DNA from: Ketogulonicigenium robustum
GTDB lineage: Bacteria; Pseudomonadota; Alphaproteobacteria; Rhodobacterales; Rhodobacteraceae
DNA length: 64,000 bases
NCBI RefSeq assembly: GCF_002117445.1
Contig: NZ_CP019937.1
Coordinates: 2,353,501 to 2,417,500, forward strand
Direction: 5' to 3'
Shown: positions 27,982 to 38,384 of the stretch, piece after piece
How the letters are laid out: each line of letters opens with the position of its first letter
How positions within the stretch are numbered: position 1 is the first letter of the stretch
Notes under the pieces: generated by a model
Seen by the model: the letters and a program-made list of their open reading frames with translations, nothing else
Database searches by the model: none
What the model was told of the DNA's origin: nothing
Made by a program: the position numbers and the translations under genes

Positions 27982-28437
27982 ATGACTGTCGATTATACCG
28001 AACTGTCGAAAACCGTCGCCGCGCTGGTGGCAGGCGAAGATGATGCCGTGGCCCTGATGGCGACCGTCGCGGCCGAGGTTCACCACGCTGACGAACGCTT
28101 TGATTGGACGGGGTTCTACCGCGTGACAGCGCCCCAAATGCTGAAGATCGGCCCCTATCAGGGCGGCCACGGCTGTTTGCAGATCCCGTTTTCGCGCGGT
28201 GTTTGTGGTGCGGCGGCGCGCACCGGCACCGTGCAACTGGTGCCCGATGTCGAGGCCTTCCCGGGTCACATCGCCTGTTCATCCTCGACCCGCAGCGAGA
28301 TTGTCCTGCCCGTGCGCAACGGCGCGGGCGATCTGATCGCGGTGTTCGACATCGACAGCAACCAGCCCGCCGCCTTCACCGAGGCCGATGCCGTCGCCCT
28401 GCAAGACCTGCTCGACCGCACGTTTGCGGCGGTATGA
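27982..28437 (+). CDS. msrC: Free methionine-R-sulfoxide reductase (GAF domain)
   Basis: A 151-residue single-GAF enzyme that reduces free Met-R-sulfoxide. The three catalytic cysteines are Cys65 (GGHGCLQIPF), Cys75 (SRGVCGAAA) and Cys99 (FPGHIACSSS). Their spacing (10 and 24) is the same as in E. coli MsrC/YebR. The segment RSEIVLPV follows. It lies between hspQ and the SDR, and its stop overlaps the SDR start as ATGA, so a small stress-response operon is likely. Confidence 0.94.
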   Translation: MTVDYTELSKTVAALVAGEDDAVALMATVAAEVHHADERFDWTGFYRVTAPQMLKIGPYQGGHGCLQIPFSRGVCGAAARTGTVQLVPDVEAFPGHIACSSSTRSEIVLPVRNGAGDLIAVFDIDSNQPAAFTEADAVALQDLLDRTFAAV

Positions 28438-29267
28438 CGATGCGGCTGCTGTCACTGGGGCATGGCTATGTGGCCGAGGCGCTGGTGCGGGCGCTGCCAG
28501 CGGGCACCGAGGTGCGCGCCACAACCCGCCGCCCCGAACGCATGGCGCAGATGCAGGGTGTCACCCCGCTGCTGCTGCCCGATACCGATCTGGCCCCGCA
28601 CGTCGCATGGGCCACGCATGTGTTGGTGTCTGCCGCACCAGAAGGCGGGATTGACCCGTTCTGGCTGGCCATCGCCGAAGACATCATCGACCACCAACCC
28701 GCGTGGCTCGGCTATTTATCCAGCACCGGCGTTTATGGCGACCGGCAGGGCGCATGGGTGGATGAAACCGCCAGCGTGTCGCCCATTGGCAACCGCGCGG
28801 GCGATCGCATCAAGGCCGAGCGGTCATGGGTCGATGTTGTCCGCGCAACGCATATCTTCCGGATTTCGGGTATTTACGGGCCGGGTCGCGCGCCTTTTGC
28901 GGGCCTGCGTGCAGGCACACAGCGGCGCATCATTCGCGAAGGGCAAGTGTTCTCGCGCATCCACGTCGACGATATTGCCCAAGTGCTGCGCGCATCGATG
29001 CTGGCACCCGCACCCGGCGTCTATAACCTGGCCGATGATCTGCCTGCGCCGAATGCCGATGTCGTGGCCTACGCCGCCGAAATCGCTGGCCTGCCGCTGC
29101 CCCCCGCCGAGGATTTTGAAACCGCCGCCCTGTCGCCTATGGCGCGCGGGTTTTTCATGGAAAGCCGCCGCGTCTGCAACCGCAAGATCAAGGAAGACCT
29201 TGGCATCACGTTGCGCTACCCCAACTACCGCGTGGGGCTGCAGGCCATATTGGCCGCTGGCGCATAA
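28434..29267 (+). CDS. NAD(P)-binding SDR/epimerase-like protein
   Basis: A 277-residue extended-SDR protein of the YeeZ type. The N-terminal dinucleotide site is LSLGHGYVAEALV. YLSSTGVYGDRQGAWVDE and IFRISGIYGPGRAPF match the conserved nucleoside-diphosphate-sugar epimerase strands, and the segment FSRIHVDDIAQVL follows. The substrate is unknown. It starts inside the msrC stop codon and ends one base before the tRNA gene on the other strand. Confidence 0.85.
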   Translation: MTMRLLSLGHGYVAEALVRALPAGTEVRATTRRPERMAQMQGVTPLLLPDTDLAPHVAWATHVLVSAAPEGGIDPFWLAIAEDIIDHQPAWLGYLSSTGVYGDRQGAWVDETASVSPIGNRAGDRIKAERSWVDVVRATHIFRISGIYGPGRAPFAGLRAGTQRRIIREGQVFSRIHVDDIAQVLRASMLAPAPGVYNLADDLPAPNADVVAYAAEIAGLPLPPAEDFETAALSPMARGFFMESRRVCNRKIKEDLGITLRYPNYRVGLQAILAAGA

Positions 29268-29343
29268 TGGTGACCCCGGGTGGATTCGAACCACCGACCT
29301 ACCGCTTAGGAGGCGGTCGCTCTATCCCCTGAGCTACGGGGCC
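29268..29343 (-). tRNA. tRNA-Arg (anticodon CCU)
   Basis: A 76-nt cloverleaf on the minus strand with encoded CCA. The acceptor GGCCCCG pairs with CGGGGTC (one G-U). The anticodon stem ACCGC/GCGGT encloses loop CTCCTAA, giving anticodon CCU. The T-loop is GTTCGAATC within a GGTGG/CCACC stem. It reads AGG codons, which are rare in such GC-rich genomes. Confidence 0.96.
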
Positions 29344-29457
29344 CCAGCGCCCCTTGTCCCTATTTTGGTGCAAAGGTCAATCTTTGGCCTTTGGCAGGCT
29401 AGGAAATCTTGCGCCTGCAGGCTAGTGTTGTGGGAAAATTGATCCTCGGGGACGACC

Positions 29458-30486
29458 GTGACACGACCGCGCCAGCGCCTTTTGACCCTTCGTGATGTTT
29501 CTGAAGCCTCGGGCGTCAGCGAAATGACAGTCAGCCGTGTGCTGCGCGGCAAGGGCGATGTGTCCGAGGCGACGCGCCTGAAGGTGCAAGAGGCGGCGCG
29601 CAGCCTTGGCTATGTGCCCAATAAAATCGCCGGGTCGCTGGCGTCGCAGCGGGTCAATCTGGTGGCGGTTGTCATCCCGTCGCTGGGCAACATGGTTTTC
29701 CCCGAGGTTCTTTCGGGGATTTCGGCGACGCTGGACGGGACGGGGTTGCAGCCCGTGGTCGGGGTGACCGATTACTCGCCTGAAAAAGAAGAAAAAGTTC
29801 TGTTCGAAATGCTGTCGTGGCGCCCGTCGGGGGTAATCATTGCAGGGCTTGAACACACCGAAGCCAGTGTTGCGATGATGAAGCGCGCAGGCATCCCCGT
29901 GGTCGAGGTTCTGGACGTCGACGGCGAGCCGGTTGACGCCATGGTCGGCATTTCGCAGCGCCGTGCGGGCCAGCAGATGGGCGAGGCGATCGCCGCCGCA
30001 GGGTACCGCCGGATCGGTTTTGTCGGCACGGGGATGGAACACGACCTGCGCGCCCGCAAGCGGCTGGAGGGGTTCGAAAGCGCATTGGCTGCCCACGGGA
30101 TCGAGATTGCCGTGCGCGTTCGCTACGAGGGTTCGTCCGCCTTGCAAAAAGGGCGCGAGGAAACAGCAAATCTGCTGGACCAGGTCCCCGGCCTCGACTT
30201 CATTTACTACGCAAACGACATGGTCGGGGCAGGCGGCTTGCTGGAATTGCTGGCCCGCGGCCGCAACATCCCGGCCGATATCGGCTTGGCGGGCTTCAAC
30301 AATATCGAATTGCTGGATGGCTTGCCGCTGCGATTGGCGACGATGGACGCCTGCCGCCGCGAAGCCGGCCAGAAGGCCGCCGAGATTATCGCCGCGCGTC
30401 ACAACGACCCCAAAATGGAAGGGGGCCAGCGCATCACGCTGACCCCCATTTTGCAAAAAGGGCAGACCCTGCGGTCCGCTCCTTAG
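29458..30486 (+). CDS. LacI-family transcriptional regulator (GntR/IdnR-like)
   Basis: A 342-residue LacI-type repressor with a GTG start. The helix-turn-helix is TLRDVSEASGVSEMTVSRVLRG (residues 10-31), followed by hinge YVPNKIAGSLASQRVNLVAVVIPSL and a periplasmic-binding-like domain. The body resembles gluconate repressors. No sugar or gluconate genes are adjacent, so its regulon must lie elsewhere. It is convergent with the DsbA gene, with a 2-nt gap. Confidence 0.9.
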   Translation: MTRPRQRLLTLRDVSEASGVSEMTVSRVLRGKGDVSEATRLKVQEAARSLGYVPNKIAGSLASQRVNLVAVVIPSLGNMVFPEVLSGISATLDGTGLQPVVGVTDYSPEKEEKVLFEMLSWRPSGVIIAGLEHTEASVAMMKRAGIPVVEVLDVDGEPVDAMVGISQRRAGQQMGEAIAAAGYRRIGFVGTGMEHDLRARKRLEGFESALAAHGIEIAVRVRYEGSSALQKGREETANLLDQVPGLDFIYYANDMVGAGGLLELLARGRNIPADIGLAGFNNIELLDGLPLRLATMDACRREAGQKAAEIIAARHNDPKMEGGQRITLTPILQKGQTLRSAP

Positions 30487-30488
30487 TT

Positions 30489-31127
30489 TTACTTCGCCAG
30501 CTCGGCATCCAGAATGGACGCGATGTTCTCATAGCTCATGTTGGAATATTGCTGGCCGTTGATGAACAGGGTCGGCGTTGCGTTGACCTTGTCGTCTTCG
30601 GCGTTTTGCGTGAACCAAGCCACCAGCGACTGGGCCAAGTCTTGGTTGTTCATGCATGCGTCGATGGTGGCGTCGTTCATGCCAGCCTCGCGGCCAATGG
30701 CGCGCAAGTTGTTGGCAATCTCGGCCGGGTCGCCGCTGCCGATCCAGCTTTGCTGGTTTTCGAACAGAATATCGCTGATCCCAAAGAATCGGGTGCTGTT
30801 GTCGCCGCAACGGGCGATCATCGACGCCCACAGGCCAAAGCGGTCGAAATACACTTCGCGGAAAATGAAACGCACCTTGCCGGTGTCAATGTAGTTTTCT
30901 TTCAGCTGTTGAAACTGGTTGTCGTGGAAGTTCGCGCAGTGCGGGCAGGTGAACGACGCGTATTCGATAAAGGTAATAGGTGCATCTTCGGCACCGATCG
31001 CCATTTCGGTGATCGTGCTGGGCGCAACCTCGGTCACAGCGGTGTCTTGGGCCATTGCGCCCCCAGCATAAAAACCGCCTGCGATAGCGAATGCAGCGGC
31101 AGTCGCCATGTTGCGAATGATGGTCAT
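30489..31127 (-). CDS. DsbA-family periplasmic thiol-disulfide oxidoreductase
   Basis: A 212-residue secreted thioredoxin-fold protein. The signal peptide ends near GGAMAQ (residue 27). The active site is Cys61-Pro-His-Cys64 in ASFTCPHCANFH. A cis-proline sits in NATPTLFING near residue 185. The CPHC motif is that of DsbA oxidases. The start overlaps the stop of the DUF721 gene (ATGA), so the two are coupled. Confidence 0.91.
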   Translation of the reverse strand: MTIIRNMATAAAFAIAGGFYAGGAMAQDTAVTEVAPSTITEMAIGAEDAPITFIEYASFTCPHCANFHDNQFQQLKENYIDTGKVRFIFREVYFDRFGLWASMIARCGDNSTRFFGISDILFENQQSWIGSGDPAEIANNLRAIGREAGMNDATIDACMNNQDLAQSLVAWFTQNAEDDKVNATPTLFINGQQYSNMSYENIASILDAELAK

Positions 31128-31642
31128 TGGGCCCCCTTGGGTTTTCCATTCGATTTGACGAGAACATTGGCTGCCAACGCTTCCAACGCAAGTCGCAAAC
31201 CCGTGTCCTGAACGGAATGTGTAATCGATTCCGCCTTTTGCTGAATTTCCGGTGGGTTGGCGGCTGCTTTTGCGGGCGGCGCAGGGGAAAATTGCGCCTG
31301 CCCTTCGGCGAAACCGACCGCAGCTGTTTGGGTGATTTGGATGCGCGCAATCGCATTATAGCCGTAGACGGCATTCACTTTTTGCCGAATTTCGTCGCGC
31401 TGCATCTCCAACATGGGGGCCTGCGCACCTGTTGTCAGCAAAACCAGTGTCGCACCCACGCCCGCGCGCCCATAGGTAATTTTAACGGGGCGGCAGGTGG
31501 CGGCCAAAGCGGTGCCGACTGTTTCAGGCCAGTGTGTCAGCAGGCGCGCGGCAGCAAAGCCGCGCTGCTCGCCCACAGCGCGAATCTGCGCGGCGACCAA
31601 AGTGCTTGTCAGGGTGAATTTCTTGCCGTGTCTGGGTGCCAT
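31124..31642 (-). CDS. DUF721/DciA-like protein
   Basis: A 172-residue protein with the DUF721 N-terminal domain (residues about 12-100: LLTHWPETVGTALAATCRPVKITYG). The C-terminal third is low-complexity (Ala, Pro, Gln). DciA proteins recruit the replicative helicase in bacteria lacking DnaC. A position divergent from mutY is common for this family in alphaproteobacteria. Helicase loading is inferred from the family only. Confidence 0.82.
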   Translation of the reverse strand: MAPRHGKKFTLTSTLVAAQIRAVGEQRGFAAARLLTHWPETVGTALAATCRPVKITYGRAGVGATLVLLTTGAQAPMLEMQRDEIRQKVNAVYGYNAIARIQITQTAAVGFAEGQAQFSPAPPAKAAANPPEIQQKAESITHSVQDTGLRLALEALAANVLVKSNGKPKGAQ

Positions 31643-31735
31643 AGCCCATCATACGCTGCGGGCTGGCGTTTGGCCAAGGGATCTGTCAAAGAAACAGCCT
31701 AAATTCCAACCGATCCGATAACAGGCAGGCGACGA

Positions 31736-32779
31736 TTGTCCGTCGAATCCGACCTTCTTTTGCACTGGTACGACCAGAACGCGCGGCAGATGCCGTGGCG
31801 GATTCCGCCTGCGCTGAGCAAGGCCGGCCAGCGGCCCGACCCCTACCACATCTGGCTGTCCGAGGTGATGCTGCAGCAGACCACGGTAGCGGCCGTCAAG
31901 GCGTATTTCCTGAAGTTCACCGCGCTTTGGCCGACCGTCGAGGCCCTTGCCGCGGCGCCCGACTCCGCCGTGATGGAGGCTTGGGCCGGCCTTGGCTATT
32001 ATGCACGCGCGCGCAATCTCCTCAAATGTGCGCGCACGGTGGTTGCCGATCACGGCGGGCGCTTTCCGGCCAGTCTTGAGGGGCTCCTCGCGCTGCCGGG
32101 GGTTGGGCCTTATACGGCCGCCGCCATTGCCGCCATCGCGTTCGATTTGCCCGCGACCGTGGTTGACGGGAATGTCGAACGTGTCATGGCGCGGTTGTTT
32201 GACGAGGAAACCCCGCTGCCACCGGCCAAGCCGATTCTGACGGCCCATGCCGCCCGCCTGACGCCCCAGCAGCGGCCCGGCGATTATGCGCAGGCCGTGA
32301 TGGATTTGGGCGCGACGATCTGCACCCCCAAAAGCCCCGCCTGCGTGATTTGTCCGCTAACTGCGGGCTGCCTTGCGCGCGCGGCGGGCACGGCGCACTT
32401 GCTGCCGCGCAAACTGCCTAAAAAACCACAGCCGACGCGGTTCGGGTTAGCGTATGTCGTGCAGCGCGCCGACGGGGCGTTCTTGCTGGAACGCCGCCCT
32501 GACAAGGGGCTGCTGGGCGGTATGCTAGGCTGGCCGGGCTCGGGCTGGGCGGAAACGCCGCCTATACCCACGCCGCCGCTGCAGGCCGATTGGCAGGCCG
32601 CGCCCGATATTGCGCGCCACACCTTCACCCACTTTCATCTGGAACTGACGGTGATGGTCGCCCGCGCGCCCCTTGGGGCGAACCCCGAGGTAGGTAGTTT
32701 CATCCCCCTCGACCCCACCGCGTTGCCCACCGTGATGCGCAAGGTGCATGCCGTGGCAGCGGCAGCGCTGCAGGGGTAG
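31736..32779 (+). CDS. mutY: A/G-specific adenine DNA glycosylase MutY
   Basis: Removes adenine mispaired with 8-oxoguanine. It has 347 residues. Glu43 lies in LSEVMLQQT and the catalytic Asp144 in VVDGNVERV. The helix-hairpin-helix is [12 protein letters not shown]. The 4Fe-4S cysteines are 196, 203, 206 and 212 (C-X6-C-X2-C-X5-C). A NUDIX-like C-terminal domain begins near residue 235. The likely start is a TTG at 31736; no ATG lies early enough to keep the conserved WY...R..PWR segment. Divergent from the DUF721 gene. Confidence 0.94.
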   Translation: MSVESDLLLHWYDQNARQMPWRIPPALSKAGQRPDPYHIWLSEVMLQQTTVAAVKAYFLKFTALWPTVEALAAAPDSAVMEAWAGLGYYARARNLLKCARTVVADHGGRFPASLEGLLALPGVGPYTAAAIAAIAFDLPATVVDGNVERVMARLFDEETPLPPAKPILTAHAARLTPQQRPGDYAQAVMDLGATICTPKSPACVICPLTAGCLARAAGTAHLLPRKLPKKPQPTRFGLAYVVQRADGAFLLERRPDKGLLGGMLGWPGSGWAETPPIPTPPLQADWQAAPDIARHTFTHFHLELTVMVARAPLGANPEVGSFIPLDPTALPTVMRKVHAVAAAALQG

Positions 32780-32819
32780 TCCCTTGTCCTTTGACGGCAA
32801 AGATGGTCTGCACGGGGCC

Positions 32820-33449
32820 ATGCAAATACTGCCTGACATGACATATGAAACAGCCGCCCGCGCTGGTGGTTTTGCCCACATCGCGGGCGTAGACGAGGTT
32901 GGCCGTGGCCCCTTGGCCGGCCCTGTAACGGCTGCGGCGGTGATTCTGGACCCAGCCGCAATACCCGTAGGATTGAACGATTCCAAGAAGTTGTCCGAAA
33001 AGCGGCGGCTGGTGTTGTTCGAGCAGATCATGGCGGTGGCACAGGTTTCGATAGCCCATGCCAGCGTCGCCGAGATCGATGAACTCAACATCTTGCAGGC
33101 GTCGCATCTGGCGATGTGTCGGGCGGTTGCGGGACTGCGGGCAGATTATGTGCTGGTGGATGGCAACCTGCTGCCCAAGGCGTTGAATTTGCCCGCGCAG
33201 GCAATCATCGGCGGTGACGCAAAGTCGCTGTCGATCGCGGCGGCCTCGATTGTCGCCAAGACGGTGCGCGACCGCATTATGGTGGACTTGGCGCAACAGT
33301 TTCCGGGCTACGGCTGGGAACGCAACGCGGGCTACCCCAGCGCGGCCCACCGCGCGGCTTTGCTTACCCATGGGGTAACACCGCATCATCGGCGATCATT
33401 CAAGCCTGTGCACAACATCTTGTATCAAGGCATAAAGCCAACGCTTTGA
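32820..33449 (+). CDS. rnhB: Ribonuclease HII
   Basis: Removes ribonucleotides misincorporated in DNA and RNA primers. It has 209 residues from ATG 32820. The catalytic Asp25 and Glu26 lie in [15 protein letters not shown]. Further family motifs are [20 protein letters not shown], and [18 protein letters not shown]. It starts 40 nt after mutY and ends 88 nt before ccrM, so the three could be co-transcribed. Confidence 0.95.
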   Translation: MQILPDMTYETAARAGGFAHIAGVDEVGRGPLAGPVTAAAVILDPAAIPVGLNDSKKLSEKRRLVLFEQIMAVAQVSIAHASVAEIDELNILQASHLAMCRAVAGLRADYVLVDGNLLPKALNLPAQAIIGGDAKSLSIAAASIVAKTVRDRIMVDLAQQFPGYGWERNAGYPSAAHRAALLTHGVTPHHRRSFKPVHNILYQGIKPTL

Positions 33450-33528
33450 TACAATAAACATTTTGACTTGGCTGCAGTCCTCGCCCAAAACTAGCCCCAC
33501 ACGAGAGCGGAAAAATCCGCCGAGATGA

Positions 33529-34641
<1,113 letters not shown>

Positions 34642-34699
34642 CCCGAACGCTTACCGCCAGCGCTTTGCGGTATTTGCGTCCTGCGAAGCGCGCATGCCT

Positions 34700-34738
34700 C
34701 CCCGCCTTGGCCCGATTGGGGCCTCGGCGGGGCTTTTT
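34700..34738 (+). terminator. Intrinsic terminator after ccrM
   Basis: A two-part stem (CCCCGCC with GGCGGGG, and inside it GGCCC with GGGCC) is followed by TTTTT. It lies between ccrM and the convergent lpxK. Confidence 0.88.
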
Positions 34739-34740
34739 GT

Positions 34741-35718
34741 CTAAAGACTCAGCTTGTCCAGCGCCGCGATCAGCGGGCTTTCGTCGCGAATGTGCAAGCG
34801 CACGGGCAGCACAAGAACCTCGGCCCGCCAGTGGTCAGGCAGGCGTATCGCGTCTTTTTCCGTGGTCACCAGCCGCGCGTTCAGCGCCCGCGCTTGTGCC
34901 GCAAGCCGCGTCATAAGGGCGTCTGACAGGGGCTGATGGTCGTCCAAACCCTCGCGCCCGACGATGGTAGCCCCGAGGCTTTCCAAGCTGGTGAAGAATT
35001 TCGCCGGATTGCCGATCCCAGCAAAGGCGAAGGTGCGCAGACCCTGCCATGGCATGCCGGTTTCTAGCGGGACCAGTTGCCCCTGCAGGCGCGGGCAAGG
35101 TAGCGGCGTGGCGAAGCGCGTTTGTGCCACATCCGGGCCGATTGTCAGCACCAGATCGGCACGGGCGAGGCCAGCGGACAAGGTCTCGCGCAGCGGGCCT
35201 GCGGGCAGGGGGCGGGCATTGCCGAACCCCGCAGCCGCATCCACAACAACCAGCGACAAATCCTTGTGCACGGCGGGGTTTTGAAAGCCGTCATCCAGAA
35301 TGATCACGCTAGCACCGGCGGCGGCAGCGGCGTTTGCGCCCGCCGCACGGTCACGGGCAACCCATGTCGGGGCTTGCAGCGCAAGCAAGATGGGCTCGTC
35401 CCCGACCTCGGCCGCCGTGTGGTGCGCGGGGTTGACCTGCACCGGCCCCAGCAGCGTGCCGCCATACCCGCGCGAGACAACGTGCACCACGGCCCCCCGC
35501 GCTTGCAGCAGTGCAATCAGCGCCAGCGCCGTGGGGGTTTTTCCGGTTCCGCCCACATTGATGTTGCCCACACAAATGATCGGCACCGGCAGCTTCAACC
35601 CATCGCGCCGCAACCGTTTTGCTGTCGCGCGCGCGTAAAGGCAGCCCAATGGTGCCAGCGCGTGGGCCTGCCAGCCGGGCGCATCCGGCGGGTTTTTCCA
35701 AAATACCGGCGGCCTCAT
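34741..35718 (-). CDS. lpxK: Tetraacyldisaccharide 4'-kinase LpxK
   Basis: Inner-membrane-associated kinase that adds the 4'-phosphate of lipid A. It has 325 residues. The P-loop is VGNINVGGTGKTP (Lys60). ILDDGFQN and VTTEKDAIRLP are typical family segments. It overlaps waaA by 4 nt (ATGA) as the last gene of the pmbA, waaA, lpxK operon. Lipid A made here should therefore carry the 4'-phosphate unless removed later. Confidence 0.95.
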   Translation of the reverse strand: MRPPVFWKNPPDAPGWQAHALAPLGCLYARATAKRLRRDGLKLPVPIICVGNINVGGTGKTPTALALIALLQARGAVVHVVSRGYGGTLLGPVQVNPAHHTAAEVGDEPILLALQAPTWVARDRAAGANAAAAAGASVIILDDGFQNPAVHKDLSLVVVDAAAGFGNARPLPAGPLRETLSAGLARADLVLTIGPDVAQTRFATPLPCPRLQGQLVPLETGMPWQGLRTFAFAGIGNPAKFFTSLESLGATIVGREGLDDHQPLSDALMTRLAAQARALNARLVTTEKDAIRLPDHWRAEVLVLPVRLHIRDESPLIAALDKLSL

Positions 35719-36902
35719 TGCGCGCTCAGCTGTTCAAGCGTGTGGTGGATCAGGTCGACCACACGATTGGTGCCATCGGCCCCTGTTGTCGTGACCTGCC
35801 ATGCCGCCAGCGCCATTGCGGCGGCCTTGTCGGGGGCCAAAAGCTGGTCGATGGCACGGGCCAGTTCCTCGCCGGTGCGCAGCAGGCGGGCGGCGCCCGC
35901 GCGTTCCAGCCGCAGATAGGCCCCGCCATAGGGTTGCACATTCGGCCCCGCCAGCACGGCAGACCCCAGTGCGGCAGGCTCGAACGGGTGGCGGCTTTGG
36001 CCGTCAGGGCGCAGCGTGCCGCCCATGAAGCTGATGCTGGCCAGACGATACCACAGGCCCAACTCGACCGCAGAATCGGCCAGAAGCACGCTGGTGTTTT
36101 CGTCGATGTGGTCGCTTTCGGCGCGCAGCGTGTGGCAGAGCCCGGCGGCAGCCAGCGCGGCGGCGAAAGTCGCCTCGTCATCGGGATCGGCGGGCAGCAG
36201 CACCAGCAGCAGGCGGTGCGCACTACGCAGGGCGCTGCGCTGCGCCAGAATAACCTCGGGCAACTCGGCCAGTGTGACACCGGCGGCCAGCCAGACGGGG
36301 CGGGTGCCCAGTTCCTCGGCCAAATCGCCGCGTTCGGCGGCGTTGAACGGTAGCGCCACGGGCAGCGAATCCAGCAGGTCGTTCACCTCTACCCGCGCGG
36401 CGGGCAGGCCATCGCGGATCAGGCGCCGCGCGGTTGTGCCGTCATTGGCCAAGGCGCGGTCGAACAGCGCGGTGGGGGCCGGTTGCAGTCGCAGCGGCCA
36501 GTTCGTCCGTGGGTTGGGCAGCCGGTCGGCATTCGCATCGATCAACAGCGCAGGCATGGCGCGCGCCTTGGCCGCTTTCAGCAGGGGAACATGCAAGTCC
36601 CCTTCCATCCACAGAAGCAGATCGGGGCGCCAATGGTTCAAAAAAGCGGTGATGTCACCTGCGTCAGTGGGCATTCGTGCGACATACAGCCCCGCTGGCG
36701 CAGGAATATCGCCCTGCGGCAGCGTGACCAGCACGGCGGGCGGGTCGCCCTCGGCGCGCAGGCTGGTCGCCAATGTCTCGGCCACCGGCAGGCGTGCGGG
36801 GTCTGGGCAGTGAATCCACACGACCTGCCCGCTCGGGCGCGGCCCGTAGGCGGCCCGTTCTGCATCGGCGCGGCGCTTGGGCAGCGTGCCAAAAAACGCC
36901 AT
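35715..36902 (-). CDS. waaA: Kdo transferase WaaA
   Basis: Adds Kdo to the lipid A precursor, starting the LPS core. It has 395 residues, slightly short for the family (usually 400-430). The N-terminal half begins with WIHCPDPARLPVAE and carries PDLLLWMEGDLHVPLL. The C-terminal half has LGLWYRLASISFMGGTL followed by HPFEPAALGSAVLAGPN, typical Kdo-transferase motifs. The start overlaps the pmbA stop codon by 1 nt and its own stop overlaps lpxK. Confidence 0.9.
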   Translation of the reverse strand: MAFFGTLPKRRADAERAAYGPRPSGQVVWIHCPDPARLPVAETLATSLRAEGDPPAVLVTLPQGDIPAPAGLYVARMPTDAGDITAFLNHWRPDLLLWMEGDLHVPLLKAAKARAMPALLIDANADRLPNPRTNWPLRLQPAPTALFDRALANDGTTARRLIRDGLPAARVEVNDLLDSLPVALPFNAAERGDLAEELGTRPVWLAAGVTLAELPEVILAQRSALRSAHRLLLVLLPADPDDEATFAAALAAAGLCHTLRAESDHIDENTSVLLADSAVELGLWYRLASISFMGGTLRPDGQSRHPFEPAALGSAVLAGPNVQPYGGAYLRLERAGAARLLRTGEELARAIDQLLAPDKAAAMALAAWQVTTTGADGTNRVVDLIHHTLEQLSAQ

Positions 36903-38269
36903 TATTCGCCTGCGATAGTCATGCCTTCGACCAGCAACGACGGGATCACGCGGCTCAGGTCCTCGCGGCCATCATTTGCAGGGGTCAGGTGCAGCAGCAT
37001 GTCGCGTAGATTGCCCGCGACAGTGACCTCGTGAACGGGGTGGGTGACGACACCGTTTTCCACCCAAAACCCCGAGGCCCCGCGCGAATAATCGCCCGTA
37101 TTGGGATTGATGGTCGCCCCGATGAACGATGTGACCAGCAGACCCGTGCCCATTTGGGCGATCAGGTCGGCGCGGCTGGCGGTGCCGGCTGTCAGACGCA
37201 AGTTCCCCGCCGACGGGCTGGGCGGCCCCGACGTGCCGCGGCTGGCGTTCGCCGTGCTTTGCAGCCCCAGCTGGCGGGCCGAGGCCAGATCCAGTGTCCA
37301 AGATTGCAGGACACCGTCTTCGATAATCGCGCGGGTGCGGGTTTGCAGCCCCTCGGCGTCGAACAGGCGCGAGCCGCCGATACGCTTGCGGTGCGGCTCC
37401 TCGGTCAGGGAAAGTCCGGTTGGCAGCACCTGCGTGCCCATCGCGTCGCGCAGGAACGAGCTGCCCCGTGCGATCGACAATCCATTCAATGCATTCATCA
37501 AATTGGCAATCAGGCTCGACGAGATCCGCTCGTCGAACAAGATCGGGTAGCTGCCCGAACGGATGCGCCGTGCGCCTTGCAAGGCAATTGCCCGCTCGCC
37601 CGCGATGCGGCCGATGTCGGCGGCGCCCCGCAGGTCGGCCTGAAAGACGCGGCCGTCTGCATCCCAGTCGCGCTGCATATTAGTGCCGGTGCCCGAAATT
37701 GCGATGCAGGAAATGTTGCGTCCGGTGCGCGCATAGCCGGCATCAAACCCGTTGGTGGCTGCCATATGGATGCGGTGGTGCGAATACGCCCCCGAGGCAC
37801 TTTGCACCTGCGTCACGCCCGCAACGGCCAGTGCCGCAGCCTCGGCTTCGCGCGCGTCGTGTTCCAACTGGGCGGGGTCGGGCTCATTGCTGGGGTCGTA
37901 CAGTTCCAGCGCGGTCATGTCGGTGTCGGTGGCCAGCTGGTCGGGGTGGGCTAGGCCGAGGAAGCGATCCTCGGGGGCCTCGCGGGCCATGGCGACGGCG
38001 CGTTCGGCCATGCGGGTGATGGTGATGTCGCGCACATCGGATGCAGCCACCGCAGCCTGACGCTGCCCGACCATGACGCGCAGCCCGATATCAACCCCTT
38101 CGGACCGTTCGGCTTGTTCCAGCTTGCCTGCGCGTACATCAATCGCAACCGAAGTGCCCGCGACCGCAAGGGCATCTGCATCAGTTGCACCGGCTTTGCG
38201 GGCCGCATCCAGCAGGGCCGCCGTGATCCGGGCAAGGTCGTGGCGGTCGGACATCCGATCCAAAGGCAT
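36902..38269 (-). CDS. pmbA: TldD/PmbA-family metallopeptidase subunit PmbA (TldE)
   Basis: A 455-residue protein of the TldD/PmbA family. In E. coli the TldD-TldE heterodimer degrades unfolded peptides and processes microcins; the zinc site lies in TldD, not PmbA. Segments supporting PmbA are RVMVGQRQAAVAASD, PILFDERISSSLIANLMNALNG and FWVENGVVTHPVHEVTVAGN. The start at 38269 has GAGGA 8 nt upstream; an in-frame ATG at 38254 is the alternative. No tldD is in this window. Confidence 0.92.
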   Translation of the reverse strand: MPLDRMSDRHDLARITAALLDAARKAGATDADALAVAGTSVAIDVRAGKLEQAERSEGVDIGLRVMVGQRQAAVAASDVRDITITRMAERAVAMAREAPEDRFLGLAHPDQLATDTDMTALELYDPSNEPDPAQLEHDAREAEAAALAVAGVTQVQSASGAYSHHRIHMAATNGFDAGYARTGRNISCIAISGTGTNMQRDWDADGRVFQADLRGAADIGRIAGERAIALQGARRIRSGSYPILFDERISSSLIANLMNALNGLSIARGSSFLRDAMGTQVLPTGLSLTEEPHRKRIGGSRLFDAEGLQTRTRAIIEDGVLQSWTLDLASARQLGLQSTANASRGTSGPPSPSAGNLRLTAGTASRADLIAQMGTGLLVTSFIGATINPNTGDYSRGASGFWVENGVVTHPVHEVTVAGNLRDMLLHLTPANDGREDLSRVIPSLLVEGMTIAGE

Positions 38270-38384
38270 TGCGGTCTTCCTCTTGTCAGCTTTGGGGCAA
38301 TGTAATCACCCCAAAGCGCAAGAGCCAGCCCAGTGCCCGCAAATGCCGCCAATAAATACGGGCGGCGGGGCGAGTCACCGAATT

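Noticed and set aside
29268-29457. tRNA-Arg as an attachment site of an integrated element
   Set aside because: No integrase, no repeated tRNA 3' end and no change in gene content follow. Neighbours are ordinary chromosomal genes.
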